In this document: positions 13,279-23,463 of the stretch, in pieces | How positions within the stretch are numbered: the first letter of the stretch is position 1 | Layout: the number at the start of each line of letters is the position of its first letter | NCBI GenBank assembly: GCA_949751835.1 | Contig: CATKHK010000017.1 | Coordinates: 434,001-498,000 of the forward strand | Origin: Blepharisma japonicum | Lineage: Eukaryota > Ciliophora > Heterotrichea > Heterotrichida > Blepharismidae | Length of the DNA stretch: 64,000 nucleotides | Direction: 5' to 3' | The notes under the pieces: generated by a model | Told to the model about the DNA's origin: nothing | Databases searched by the model: none | The model's input: the letters and a program-made list of their open reading frames with translations, nothing else | Position numbers and translations under genes: made by a program

Positions 13279-14358
13279 CTAAGCTGGAGGTTCTGGTGTC
13301 CCATCCAATGTATTGCAAATATTCCCAAATGGTCCTTGAGCTAAAAAATGACTAAAATGCTGCTTTTGAACTAATGGCTTTCCGCAAAGATTGCAAAATG
13401 GTTGCGTACCCCTGCATATTGGCGATTGGCAAATGACATAATTGCAGCCATCTTCTCGCATACAAGCTGCTCCACATTTCGGGCATCTTTTTCAGTTTCT
13501 GCTAAGCATCATTTCATCAAGTTTAAACTCCGCGTATTGGCTTTGATAGGCTTCACAGGTCATTCCTGGATGAGCTCCATTCTTACAAACCACACAAATT
13601 CCTGCTTTGCATGCACTGCAGGCTGTATGTATATCATTAGGAGAAATATATCCAAACCCTTTGCAATCTGGAACTGGACAATGAATAGCTTTATTATCAG
13701 CCACAAGTTTCAGCATCTTTATATTTACTCTCAGTTCACTGATTTTGGTTTGCTGATCTTGAGAAATATGTTTGTTTACGAAATCATCAGGGATCATCGT
13801 ATTACAATTTGGGCATAAAATCTCTTCTGGCATAACTCGGCCTAGGTTTATCATATTTTCAAATAATAAAAGGATACATTTTTTACAAAAAGTATGGGTA
13901 CATACAAGCTCAACACGTTCTAGCTGAGTGGAAAAGCAAATAGAGCAAAATATTCTGATACTTGGTGCACTTGAGTCAGATATTATTGTGGATTCTAAAT
14001 ATATCATTTTTTCCTCTTCTTTATTTTCTACTTTTTTATGATGATCAATAGAAGATTCATGGTTTTTAACGAATATATCTTTAGGTTTTTGGTTCTGTTC
14101 TGAAGGCTGTTTTTCGTTTAAAGCAATTTTTGGAAGAAGATGCGGTTTTTTAAACAAAAATCCATTAAAATTCACCTCATTCTCCGAAATTTCTGTATTT
14201 CTATTACTTTTCTTCAAGATTGCATTTTCTCTTGGCTCTCTGACTCGAAGCTTTTTAGAGCTTTTTTGATCAGATTTTTCTTTAAAATGATTTAAGCGCT
14301 TTGCAGCTATGATTTCTTCATGAATATCATCATTAGTGCTAATTTCATCCATATTCAT
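13279..14358 (-). CDS. RING-between-RING (RBR) E3 ubiquitin ligase
   Basis: 359 aa with TGA at 13492 read as Trp. The N-terminal 130 residues are charged and low complexity. RING1 (CSICFST...CTHTFCKKC...CPNC) is at about 136-190. An IBR-like region (CPVPDCKGFGY...CSACKAGICVVCKNGAHPGMTC) follows, then RING2 (CPKCGAACMREDGCNYVIC). Cys305 in the DGCNYVIC motif is at the place of the RBR catalytic Cys that forms a thioester with ubiquitin before transfer. C-terminally a further Cys pair (CNLCGKP) fits the last zinc site. All expected metal ligands appear present. Substrate unknown. Confidence 0.88.
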
Positions 14359-15121
14359 TATTATGCATTTTTATCTGTTGGCATGTACAATTTAAATGAC
14401 CGAAATTGGTGGATTTTCTTATAAATTAGGGATTATTAGGATATTTTCTGGTGTTTTCAATGCAATCAGGAAGATATTTGCATTTGAATTATCAAAAAAT
14501 CCGTTAAATTTGATTAATTGTATTAATACAATGGCCAAATTCTGATAATAAAAATAATTAGAATGATAGGGAAACTGAATAAAAAATAGCCATCAATTAT
14601 CATTTGCTTGCTTTATTTACCTGTTTAAGAGTGCAAGCTAGTTGTATGGCAATTCTATATGTTTATTATTATCCACTATTATTTATATCTCATTTAGTGT
14701 AAGCATTTTAATTGCTTAAAATATTTTAAACTTATATCTTACTTAGTTAATATATATAGCAGGTTTTCCAAATATTAAATGATTAAGCTTCTGTTTTAAA
14801 TTAGAAAATTTTAAAATAATCTTAAGTTATTTGCAATATCAAAAAAAAAAAATATAAAAAGCAAACATATTTGAGATAAGAATTTTAAAGAGTAAATTAT
14901 CGTATTAATTTGCCACTATTTTTGATGTAATTGTAATATAACGAATTATGAAACTTTATAAGCTTACAATTTTCAGTGAAGCTACAATATGACGATATAA
15001 AGCCAGTCTTTTCAGTTTTAATATTTATTACATACCTAAATATTATTTATCTTACGATCTTCGATAACTGGGAAATAATATAAAACTATATGTTTAAATT
15101 AAACTGTTATAAATACCAAGC
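14359..15121. other. AT-rich intergenic region
   Basis: About 760 bp between the starts and ends of same-strand genes. Long A and T runs; no open frame of note with TGA read as Trp, no tRNA box or hairpin recognised. Confidence 0.5.
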
Positions 15122-15754
15122 TTATTCATATAGTGATTGCTGCAAAGCTTGCTCTAGCATTTCATCCTCGTTCATAGTGAAATCCTATATATTTTTTACT
15201 GCAAAATTATCATAATCAAACTGATGACTTGTCTGCAGATGGTCACATATATCAGGAAATTCCTCTTCAGGGTCTCCTCATGGTAATGCCTTACATATTG
15301 TGCATACCCCGGACATTCCAAGGTGCTCATTATCTACATGAATTAATAAAGACTCCCTATCAAAATGACTTAAATCACAGCAAGGGCATGAATAAGTCCA
15401 TCTATTAATAACAGGCTCGCTAGGCTTTGGAATTTCTTGGCTAGCTTTTTTAATTAAATGCTGAATATGACTGCAAACAGCTAAATGATCATTATAATTT
15501 ACATAAGGTAAAATTGCACCGCATTGACATATAAAATTCGTTGATTTTATGCTCTCCCACAACTGACTTTCAAATCGGAACTGATCCGACGTCAGAGGTG
15601 AACGGCAAATTGGGCATGGCGATGTTGTCAATGTAATTACATTCTTTATGCACTCTGAACAGAAATTTTTCTTGCATGGAATATGCAGCCTCGGCTCAAT
15701 TAAAACCCCAAGGCAGATGTTGCATTGGAACTCCTCCTTTATATCAGAATCCAT
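15122..15754 (-). CDS. RNF114/RNF166-type RING protein with C-terminal UIM, one 15-nt intron
   Basis: 205 aa from exons 15200-15754 and 15122-15184, with TGA at 15278 read as Trp. The N-terminal RING is CNICLGVL...CKKNFCSEC...CPIC (about residues 12-48). A C2HC-type module (CQCGAILPYVNYNDHLAVC) and a C2H2-like finger (CPCCDLSHFDRESLLIHVDNEH) follow. The short last exon encodes EDEMLEQALQQSLYE, a good ubiquitin-interacting motif. This order is that of the RNF114/RNF125/RNF138/RNF166 family of ubiquitin ligases, which read ubiquitin chains with the UIM. The intron is needed to reach the UIM, which supports the splice model. Confidence 0.82.
15185..15199 (-). other. 15-nt intron of the RNF114-type gene
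   Basis: On the minus strand GTAAAAAATATATAG, phase 0 with terminal in-frame TAG and A at position 10. Splicing adds the UIM-coding exon. Confidence 0.82.
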
Positions 15755-15803
15755 TTAAATAATTTATTATTATCACGAAAATATTTTGGCTTTGTAGAGT
15801 ATA

Positions 15804-16700
15804 TTAAAGTGGGCTTAATGATAAATACATAAGTGGCGAATTTTCTTCTGTTTTCTGTCTTTTTCCAGGCTTAGCGAACGAAGGTTGGCAACAACTAATA
15901 TCTTTACATGCAGAAGTCCCTGGCTCTTGTAAGAGCTTTAACACATTTTCTGGTATATTTTCCCCTTCTTCGATTTTTGTAATATATTGCTGTACACTTT
16001 TGTATTTTTTTACATAGGCTCGTAAAATGCCTACTCTGTCATCTTTGTGCTCTTGGAAATTAAATCCAAATTTTTTAGCTGACCGAAGTTGCAATAAATA
16101 ATCATCAAGTGATTTTTTGGCTATCCCTACTTTTCGAGCAGCGTCTTCCAGAGTCATTTTTTTTAAATCTCCTTTTCCATCGATTACTCCAGAGTATAAT
16201 TTTCTTCATTTCATAACTTTATCTATTATATATCCAATTTTCCTTTCTGTTGTTCTCCTAGATATTTTAGGTACTAATGTCGTTGATTCCTCTTCATGCA
16301 TTTTCTTGGCTGCAACTGTATTCTGTGCTTGTAAAACTGGCCCAATTTCATGACTGACGACTCCATAGCATAAAAGTACTAATTTTCTATCTTTGATTTC
16401 AAAAATAGGGATAGAAATAGAAGGCGGAATTGGGTCTGTTCCACAGTAAACATTTAATTTTGCAGTTGGGGAATAATACCAAATCATAGATTTTTCTATT
16501 GGGTACCCTTCGTTTTTCAAATAAGTTATGATTGCTGATAAGTTAACTTCTCCTTCTCTGCTAAATACCAAAATCGGCTGCTTTATGTTCAGGATTAATT
16601 CTTTTTCCTTTGTGAATTTATCTCCAAAACTTAGCTCAATATTAATCGTATTAAGCTTGTCATGTGAAAATTGGTTATTTTCATCTCTGTCAGATTCCAT
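15804..16700 (-). CDS. Hypothetical protein with helix-turn-helix-like segment
   Basis: 298 aa with TGA at 16206 read as Trp. The N-terminal half mixes beta-like stretches (IYLK, ISIPIFEIKDRKLVLLCYG). The centre has a basic ERKIGYIIDKVMKWRKLY followed by LEDAARKVGIAKKSLDDYLLQLR, which has the spacing of a helix-turn-helix (AA.kvGi.kkslddyl). The segment after it (FGFNFQEHKDDRVGILRAYVKK) also looks conserved. A sequence-specific DNA- or RNA-associated role is possible but only inferred. No known named family was recognised; it may be a ciliate-restricted family. The ATG at 16700 is preceded by an A/T-rich leader. Confidence 0.7.
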
Positions 16701-17057
16701 GTTTGTTAAAATGTAAAGTAATGAATATAAAATCTTTAATAAAATAAGTATAGGAATAGTAAAAAGACTAGAAATAAAACTTAGTGAGTTTGATTCTTTT
16801 CAATGCTAATTAAAAATTAAATTTTCTATAAATTTGAATTTGTAAACTAAATTACTAGCAATTTAAAAGCAAATGATAATAATAGAGATTCAGGGAGCAA
16901 ATTAGTTGCATTTTACAATTCATCAATATATTATTCACATATATGACTATTTCAATAGTACAAAAACTTATTTACAATACTCATAAATTATTAATCATAT
17001 TTACATTAAAAATTAATGCTTTAGATTCTATGTATTTAAGTTTTTATATATTATTTC
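16701..17057. other. AT-rich intergenic spacer
   Basis: About 355 bp between two same-strand genes; nothing recognisable on either strand. Confidence 0.5.
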
Positions 17058-18461
17058 CTATAAATCTTGTTTCGGGCTGTCAATAAAATTAATAACAACA
17101 CTAGCTGAAAGTCCTGTTTCATATTTAATCTCTGCAATTTTTGAGTCTTTAATAAAAAAGAATGAAGGGACTTCGGATAAATTTATAGCTTGTGGCAAGC
17201 CATTTTTGGATGCATTAATCTGGCCTATCTTTATTTTAATATCCTCATTGTTCTTCAATTTCTTAATAAATGTTTTAGCATTCTCACAGCTATTGCAATC
17301 ATCTGAAAACACTAATAAAAGAAATTCATTTGTGGGCTCATTTATTGCTTTTATCAGTGAAGTCCCTACGTAATTTATAATTCCATTATCATCTGGTTGT
17401 GGCAATTCTGACTTGAGACTCGGGAACATGTTCTCTTTTTCGAAATTTTCAATGACAGTTTCAACCATGCTAGTGCTCAATTCATTATTATACTCCAAAT
17501 CTTCTTTTTCTGAAATAAATAGATGAGTCGAGTTATTAATTGCCAAAATAGGTAAATTCTATATATTTATTACATTCTTATTGTATCCATACTTTGCTAA
17601 AAGCCATGAGTAATCAGCATATCTTGCAATTGCAATTTTATATTTTTCGCTATCAATATTTAATAATGCTTTAACCATACCATTAAACTTGCTGCTATCT
17701 TTTATAGGAGAAATATGAATAAATAGAGTAATTGAAGGTTTTCCTTCAAAAAGAAGCCCTTCTGTAAACGGATTAAGCCATAATATTCTTCCAAAGTGAT
17801 TCTTATAAATTTTTCCTTCTAGTATTTCGATATTATCAATATTTTCTATTTTATAAACCTCATCACTAAAAACTTTTGGTCTAAGTAAGACTACTCCGTC
17901 TTTTATGTTAAAATGTTCAGCAATTTCTTGGCTGGAAGTGTATGCAAAGCGATAAAATTGTTTACCAGAAACAGCAAGACGGATGAAAACATCTTTATAT
18001 TTAATTTCACTAGTAGAAAATACTCCCAAAGCAAGCCCTTCAATACTTTCATCATCCTTAAGTTGATTATAGTTATAATATTCAGGGATTGGATTAGCCA
18101 TTCTTCTTAAGGTGGTTTGAATTTCTTCAGGATCAATAGATCCTAAATAAGTGAAATAATCTGTATGATCTTTTAAGCTGCAAACTATATGAGGTAAGCT
18201 ATTTATCGAGAACTCTGACTTTATCTGTTCTTTATCTTCTTCTGAGATTTCAATGAGGCCGAAAATTGAATCAGATGAAGATTCACTTACGAGTAATGAA
18301 TCTCTTAATGGTTCATAAGAAATAGAATCTTTGAGGACAAAAACTAAAAACCGATTCTTATTAATGCCAGTATTAAGGAATGCTCTTGCATGGGATATAT
18401 TTGTAAAGTTAACTACTCCGATTGCTACATTTAGAAGAACTAGGAAAGCCAAATAAATCAT
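17058..18461 (-). CDS. Thioredoxin-fold (PDI-like) secretory-pathway protein, one 15-nt intron
   Basis: 462 aa from exons 17574-18461 and 17058-17558. A hydrophobic signal peptide occupies about residues 1-17. The rest reads as tandem thioredoxin-like folds: a region around residues 20-125 lacking Cys pairs, a middle region, and a C-terminal domain with FSDDCNSCENAK, a C-N-S-C redox pair at Cys384/Cys387, followed by the cis-Pro-like LSEVPSFFFI. This layout (inactive a/b domains plus one CxxC) is that of protein disulfide isomerase relatives that act on disulfides in the ER. There is no KDEL-type retention signal at the C-terminus (it ends SPKQDL), so localisation to the ER is uncertain. The CNSC pair is also not the classical CGHC. 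Confidence 0.75.
17559..17573 (-). other. 15-nt intron of the PDI-like gene
   Basis: GTAATAAATATATAG on the minus strand, phase 0 ending in an in-frame TAG, A at position 10. Removal joins YNKN to NLPILAINNS. Confidence 0.83.
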
Positions 18462-18512
18462 ATTTCTATAATTATTAAGATTATTATTTGTTTTGTTATT
18501 AAATTTTAAATC

Positions 18513-18758
18513 TTAAATTCCTAAATTATTAGACACTTTTAGTCGCCGAAGCCCCTGAAGTAGTCATTGCAGTTGATCCTGTTGTTCATGCAATGGCTTT
18601 TTATTGCATGCTTTATAAACTCTGACCCAAAAAGTAAACACAATCAAAAGCCAGCTGATTTTTTATTTATATACCATCAGATTGTAAAACACTGCGTCTA
18701 AAAATTTCTCTTCCCCTTCATGCTTTTCTACTAATCTTGATATTTTTTCAATAATAAA
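18513..18758 (-). pseudogene. Decayed partial copy of the 3' end of the adjacent membrane-protein gene
   Basis: 246 bp nearly identical (about 95 % by eye, some 13 differences) to 18879-19125, in the same orientation and about 120 bp away. It corresponds to the last 75 or so codons and 3' flank of the gene at 18895-19779. It lacks the upstream part and a start. A Gln codon has become TAA (18663-18665) and a one-base indel near 18575 shifts the frame close to the end. It therefore cannot encode the same tail. A recent local tandem duplication followed by loss is the simplest explanation. Confidence 0.88.
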
Positions 18759-18894
18759 GGTTATTTAATTGTATTAATCTCTATAAATTTTTATTTTTTT
18801 AATTTTATAAATCACTTAGAAGAAATAGCAGCTTCAAACAAATCATGATTCTATAATATTTTGATTCTATAATAAAAGTTAAATTCCTAAATTA

Positions 18895-19779
18895 TTAGAC
18901 ACTTTTAGTCACCGAAGCCCCTGAAGTAGTCACTGCAGTTGATTCTACTGTTTCATGCAATGGCTTTTTATTGCATGCTTTATAAAATCTGACCCAAATT
19001 GTAAACACAATCAAAAACCAGCTGATTTTTTGTTTATATACCATTAGATTGTAAAACACTGCGTCTAAAAATTTCTCTTCCCCTTCATGCTTTTCTACTA
19101 ATCTTGCTATTTTTTCAATAATAAAAAACTCATAAATAGCTACTACAGATCCACAGATACACATAGGAATCAAGATCCACTTTTCTAAAAATATTGACAT
19201 AAGCACAAAGAACCCAATAAGTATAAACAATGCTACAGCTCTTCCTCCATTATATCTATAATGCCCTAAAGCTAGCTGAGAATACATTGCACAAGCATAC
19301 ATAGAAGCTGCATAAAGTGCTAATAAAAGAGCAACCATTTCTGCTTCCCAAAACATCGCAATAAAAGCTACCAAAACTGCTTCACTGAACATCAAAGTGG
19401 CAACAAAAAGGATGCAAGAGCTTGAAACCCTTAATCTCTTTTTAAAACGCCATATAATCAGGAAACAGACAATATAGACAGCCCCAGCAGCTACAGGTAA
19501 CCATCACAATGGCCATAAAACCGGTACTAAAATAGTGTCAAAAATCCAAAGCACAAAGGCTGCGATCATTCCGAATAAAGATTGGCTTGCTGCCATTGTA
19601 AGAACTAATGACGATAACGTAAATTTCCCTGGCATCGGCGCTGCTTTGATTTGAGTCCTTACCCCCATGTGCTGCTTTAGTAAAGGTGCCAAAGGAGCTC
19701 CAAACTGTTTTAAATCTATTGCTGGGTTATTTGCTATAGGAAGCAATGGTGTTGTAGCATTATCCTTATTATCTTCCAT
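18895..19779 (-). CDS. Polytopic membrane protein, unknown function
   Basis: 294 aa with TGA at 19504 read as Trp. After a soluble N-terminus of about 40 residues there are around seven hydrophobic segments, including LSSLVLTMAASQSLFGMIAA, LPVAAGAVYIVCFLIIW, ILFVATLMFSEAVLVAFIA, VALLLALYAASMYACAM and VALFILIGFFVLMSIFL. A loop with EKHEGEEKFLDAVFYNLMVYKQ precedes the last segment. The seven-helix layout and the LDAVFYNLMVYKQ helix are faintly like TMBIM/Bax-inhibitor proteins, but this is weak. The C-terminal tail is Thr/Ser/Val-rich. The 3' end has been duplicated next door. Confidence 0.75.
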
Positions 19780-19817
19780 TTTATTAGGTGCTGTTTTAAT
19801 TTGAAAACTAATTAGGC

Positions 19818-22172
19818 TTAGAGGTAAAAGAAGGTTAAAGCTAATTTGGTATCAAAATCAGCTTTGGTGTATTTTCCTACCAGGTAAGCAATTTTATGAG
19901 CAAACATACACGGTGCAGGAACTCTAATTGCTCCTTGCCAGTTGTAATAAGTGTGGCAAAGCCCATATGTAAGCTCATATAGAGCCTTACATGGGACTTG
20001 ACTATTATTTACAATCACATTATAATGTGTCGGAGTAACCGTTCCTGCTGTTACACTATGAGAAATCATATAAAAGTTGTAATGGGGAGCTACCACTTCG
20101 TCTTCAATTACAACTCCAGGACTGGGATTTGATAAAATCCCATCCTTTTGCAAGAAAAACCTTTGGTTTATTCTTTTGTTGACTATTACTGCCATAATTG
20201 AAGGGCTCCAGTTCCTATCAAAAGCCCTAATTGAGCTTACAAGCTGAGGAATTTCTATATTAACCACTTGGGAATACTGAGAAATCCCTACTCCGTCTCT
20301 ATATAGAATTATGCATTCTGGCTTTTGTTTTTGGTTGTATTTATAGAACTCTTTTAAAGCGTCACGAAATATTGGGGCAAGGACTGTAGAGATTTCTTGG
20401 ATACCATCATGAAAAGCAATGCGATTGTAATACTTGGTAAAATTGGCGTCAACTGAAGAGCTGAAGCCTAAAACACTACCAATTTTGGTCAAGCTGGCAT
20501 CATGACAAACGTCGATTCCTACTACCATAGTCAATGGAGGAATATTTCGAGGTGTAGCAATCGTCCATTGTCCGGAGCCTATTTTGGTAGCCATCTGCGT
20601 CAAAATTTTTGAATAAATGCTATAGTCATCTCTTTTCGCTGTCTCAATTAGCACTACTTGACTAGGGATCGGCCTCTCTTTTGTAAGCAAAATCTTAATT
20701 TTTTCATAAAGCCTAGTAAAAGATCTAGGTATTAAAGTCACGATAAGCTGGGCGTTTGGTTTTACATTGGTAAGCAATGAATTTATAAGGTTTTCTTCAG
20801 TAAGTTTCCCTATAATAGGAATCGCCAAAGGGTTATTTATGAGAATCCCACAGCTGTGACTAGCTTCTCTAAGCCCTGCAGTCAAACTTTTGGCGATTTC
20901 GACCTCTCTTTCAGGATAAAAAAGCATCCATTTTTCAATTGATGCAGGATTTCTCAAAACTTTATTTGTCAATTTGAATGTGCCGTTATCGCTGACCCTG
21001 ACTGTACCTTCTCCTAGCCTAATTATAGGCTTTTCTAGCATAAGCCCTCTAGTGATTATTGGCTGCCTAGAGTATTGAATTTTCCAGTCATCTGGAGGTA
21101 GCGCTTCAAGCCGATCAGCAATGTTTTGGATTTTGGATTTTCGTTGGTCAGGTCTTAAAGCTGTATTTAATGCCAGCTCTTTTCTAAATTGAGGTGAATT
21201 ATCTAAAGAATCTGCGCCTGCTAGTTTGCATAACTCTGGAATCAGCTTTACAGGCACAGCATTTTTCGAAATTTTTGCTAATAAAAGTGGCTGATTTCTG
21301 ACTTTAATATCAATTTGATATCTTGTGCAGAAATAGTCAATATAGCTAATCTCATCATTTCCTTTAGGAAAAGTAGATGCAGGGCTCTCCTCAAAAAGAA
21401 CATTGATTATTCTATAAAGTGCCTGGCTCCCATAGCTTGTCACTATAAGTGAACCATTTAAAGTATTTTTAACGACCTCTCTAGGATTATTGTTTTGTTT
21501 TTTAGAAATTTCTTGAATTACATCTAGCACGTTATCCTCTCTAATAAGCTTAAAAGCGCAGTCTAAAGTAATATGCAGTCCTGAACGCGCTATATTTATA
21601 CTAGAAAAATACCCAGGCCAAACTGTAATAGGGTATCTTTGTAGCGTTTTAGGGTTATTTGGGTCATAAAGATGACGGTCATTCCCAAGCTGAATTAAAC
21701 CGAGTGATTTAAGCTTTTCTTTGAGTAGCAAGTTAAAGAACATAAGGGTGGCTTCATTCATAGTCCCAAAGTCTTTAAAGTCAATAGTCCCAGCTTTTTG
21801 TATCCGAATTCCATATTCTTTTTCACCTATGATAGAATTCACAGTTAGGATATTTTGACAAAAATCATAGCGCGTTGGGTCTGGGCTGAGCTCTAGCGGC
21901 ATCTGAAGGTTATTTAGTGAGAAAAAACACTCACCACAGTGAATGAACTTGTGAAGGAACAGATTTATAGTATCTCTTGAGTCTCTGACTATGCTACGCT
22001 TGAGGGATTGGTTGCTTATATCGACGTCATGAAAGAACTCTAGACTGTAGATATAGATTTGGAATGGAGGGAGGATATGAAAAGAGTATTGATTTGTAAT
22101 CAAGTCCACACGGCGGTCTCTAGGACTTCTAACTAGAGCTGGGTGGGGTGGTAAAGCTCTGACTAAGTTCAT
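19818..22172 (-). CDS. Piwi-clade Argonaute protein with intact catalytic tetrad
   Basis: 784 aa, no introns, no in-frame TGA. A PAZ-like region lies at about residues 215-345 and the PIWI domain at about 480-784, ending ALTFFYL as Piwi proteins usually do. The slicer tetrad is present: Asp554 (GIDVCHD), Glu593 (IQEIST), Asp626 (YRDGV) and His716 (PTHYN). The N-terminus is short, without a clear RG-rich tail. In ciliates, Piwi proteins carry small RNAs that guide DNA elimination in the developing macronucleus, or act in vegetative RNA interference; which applies here is not visible from the sequence. A slicing-competent protein is supported by the tetrad. Confidence 0.95.
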   Translation of the reverse strand: MNLVRALPPHPALVRSPRDRRVDLITNQYSFHILPPFQIYIYSLEFFHDVDISNQSLKRSIVRDSRDTINLFLHKFIHCGECFFSLNNLQMPLELSPDPTRYDFCQNILTVNSIIGEKEYGIRIQKAGTIDFKDFGTMNEATLMFFNLLLKEKLKSLGLIQLGNDRHLYDPNNPKTLQRYPITVWPGYFSSINIARSGLHITLDCAFKLIREDNVLDVIQEISKKQNNNPREVVKNTLNGSLIVTSYGSQALYRIINVLFEESPASTFPKGNDEISYIDYFCTRYQIDIKVRNQPLLLAKISKNAVPVKLIPELCKLAGADSLDNSPQFRKELALNTALRPDQRKSKIQNIADRLEALPPDDWKIQYSRQPIITRGLMLEKPIIRLGEGTVRVSDNGTFKLTNKVLRNPASIEKWMLFYPEREVEIAKSLTAGLREASHSCGILINNPLAIPIIGKLTEENLINSLLTNVKPNAQLIVTLIPRSFTRLYEKIKILLTKERPIPSQVVLIETAKRDDYSIYSKILTQMATKIGSGQWTIATPRNIPPLTMVVGIDVCHDASLTKIGSVLGFSSSVDANFTKYYNRIAFHDGIQEISTVLAPIFRDALKEFYKYNQKQKPECIILYRDGVGISQYSQVVNIEIPQLVSSIRAFDRNWSPSIMAVIVNKRINQRFFLQKDGILSNPSPGVVIEDEVVAPHYNFYMISHSVTAGTVTPTHYNVIVNNSQVPCKALYELTYGLCHTYYNWQGAIRVPAPCMFAHKIAYLVGKYTKADFDTKLALTFFYL

Positions 22173-22352
22173 TTAGATACTAATATTAGACTTTTGGATA
22201 CTCAAAAAAATCAGTGTATTAAAATGGATTTTACTCTTAAAAATTTATTAATAAATATTTTTACTATTCAATATTTTTACTATTCACCTCTATAAAGAAA
22301 TTTAATAATTAAGATAAAAACTATTAACAATACTATAAGCTTATATTCACGA

Positions 22353-23333
22353 TTAATTCCAGAAATCCATTTGCGAAGTTTGTGGAGAAAATACACTACC
22401 AGCTGGGGTGGATAATGAAATTCTGCTATTCACTCCTTGCATAAAGGATGGCAAGGGACAATTCATATATTTATCTCTTGATGAATATTTAGTGAAATCC
22501 AGTTTCAGAGGTCTATGAGTGACTAAATCATACTTCACATCATAAGGATCCGGTATGTGCCTCAAATTTTCACTTTTCCTGCCTATTGATTTTTCTAGAG
22601 ATATTGATTTGATCAGCTTTCTTAAGAAAGGCTCTTTATTTGGCTCATATTCTGGAGAACAGCCAGAAACTGTGTGAAAATCTTTTCTTGATAGCTGCTT
22701 TGATAGGTCTGGAACTTTCACTTTTTTAAACTTTGTGCACACTTCTGGTGATAAATTCTGCTGTATAAACCTTTTTTCATTAACAGATAGATTATAAAAC
22801 AATCCTCTGTCTAGCTGCTTATTGAATGGAATTGCTGACTGCAAATGAGCACTATGATAGTTATTATTTTCTATTTTTCTTTTGAAGCGAAATTCTTTTA
22901 TGGTTTCTGTAGTTGGTCTTCGATCGATTTTTGTTTTTGTCAGCCTAGGAGACTGTACATGTTTTCTGGTAACTTCGAAATTTGGGTTATAATGACCACA
23001 TGGAGGTGCACAATTTTTCCCAAAAGTATGCTTATAATAATCATCACGCGTTTGTGCTTTAAAAACAGATGACAGTTTCGCAGCTTTTGGAGAATTTTCC
23101 TCTGCAGCTGCTTGACTTAATTCTTCTTTTTTAATTAATTCGCTTATCACAACCGCTTCTTTAGTCTCTTCTTCCTCTTCTACTGAGCTGAAGCGGAATT
23201 TTTTTTTCAAAGTTTTCCCTTTAATAATTTCTTCTCTTTGCCCTAAAATCATAAAGCGATCTGCGCTATTTTTGCCTATTCTTGAGATCATTTTTGGGGT
23301 AAAATTGCTGCTTGGGGTAAACGTATATGACAT
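22353..23333 (-). CDS. Hypothetical basic protein
   Basis: 326 aa, Lys/Arg/Ser-rich, from an ATG in A/T-rich context. Noticeable parts are an acidic EEEEETKE stretch (about 52-60), a CAPPCGHYNPNF motif near 110 and a string of Pro-Lys-Tyr-rich segments (IPDPYDVKYD, RPLKLDFTKYSS). The GHYNPNF motif slightly resembles the PG-x-Y-x-P repeats of axonemal SHIPPO/STPG proteins, but only one copy is seen. No membrane segment, zinc finger or enzyme motif was recognised. Possibly a cytoskeleton- or cilium-associated protein; this is a guess from composition. Confidence 0.6.
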   Translation of the reverse strand: MSYTFTPSSNFTPKMISRIGKNSADRFMILGQREEIIKGKTLKKKFRFSSVEEEEETKEAVVISELIKKEELSQAAAEENSPKAAKLSSVFKAQTRDDYYKHTFGKNCAPPCGHYNPNFEVTRKHVQSPRLTKTKIDRRPTTETIKEFRFKRKIENNNYHSAHLQSAIPFNKQLDRGLFYNLSVNEKRFIQQNLSPEVCTKFKKVKVPDLSKQLSRKDFHTVSGCSPEYEPNKEPFLRKLIKSISLEKSIGRKSENLRHIPDPYDVKYDLVTHRPLKLDFTKYSSRDKYMNCPLPSFMQGVNSRISLSTPAGSVFSPQTSQMDFWN

Positions 23334-23463
23334 TTTATAAGCTTTTTATTATTTATTAATTTAATCAGAAATTGGGATAGTTTTATTGTTTTTTATGGGT
23401 AGTTTGTGAAGCTAAGGAAATGAGAAAATTCCATTTCTGTTTGATTTTCAATTGCAAATATAA

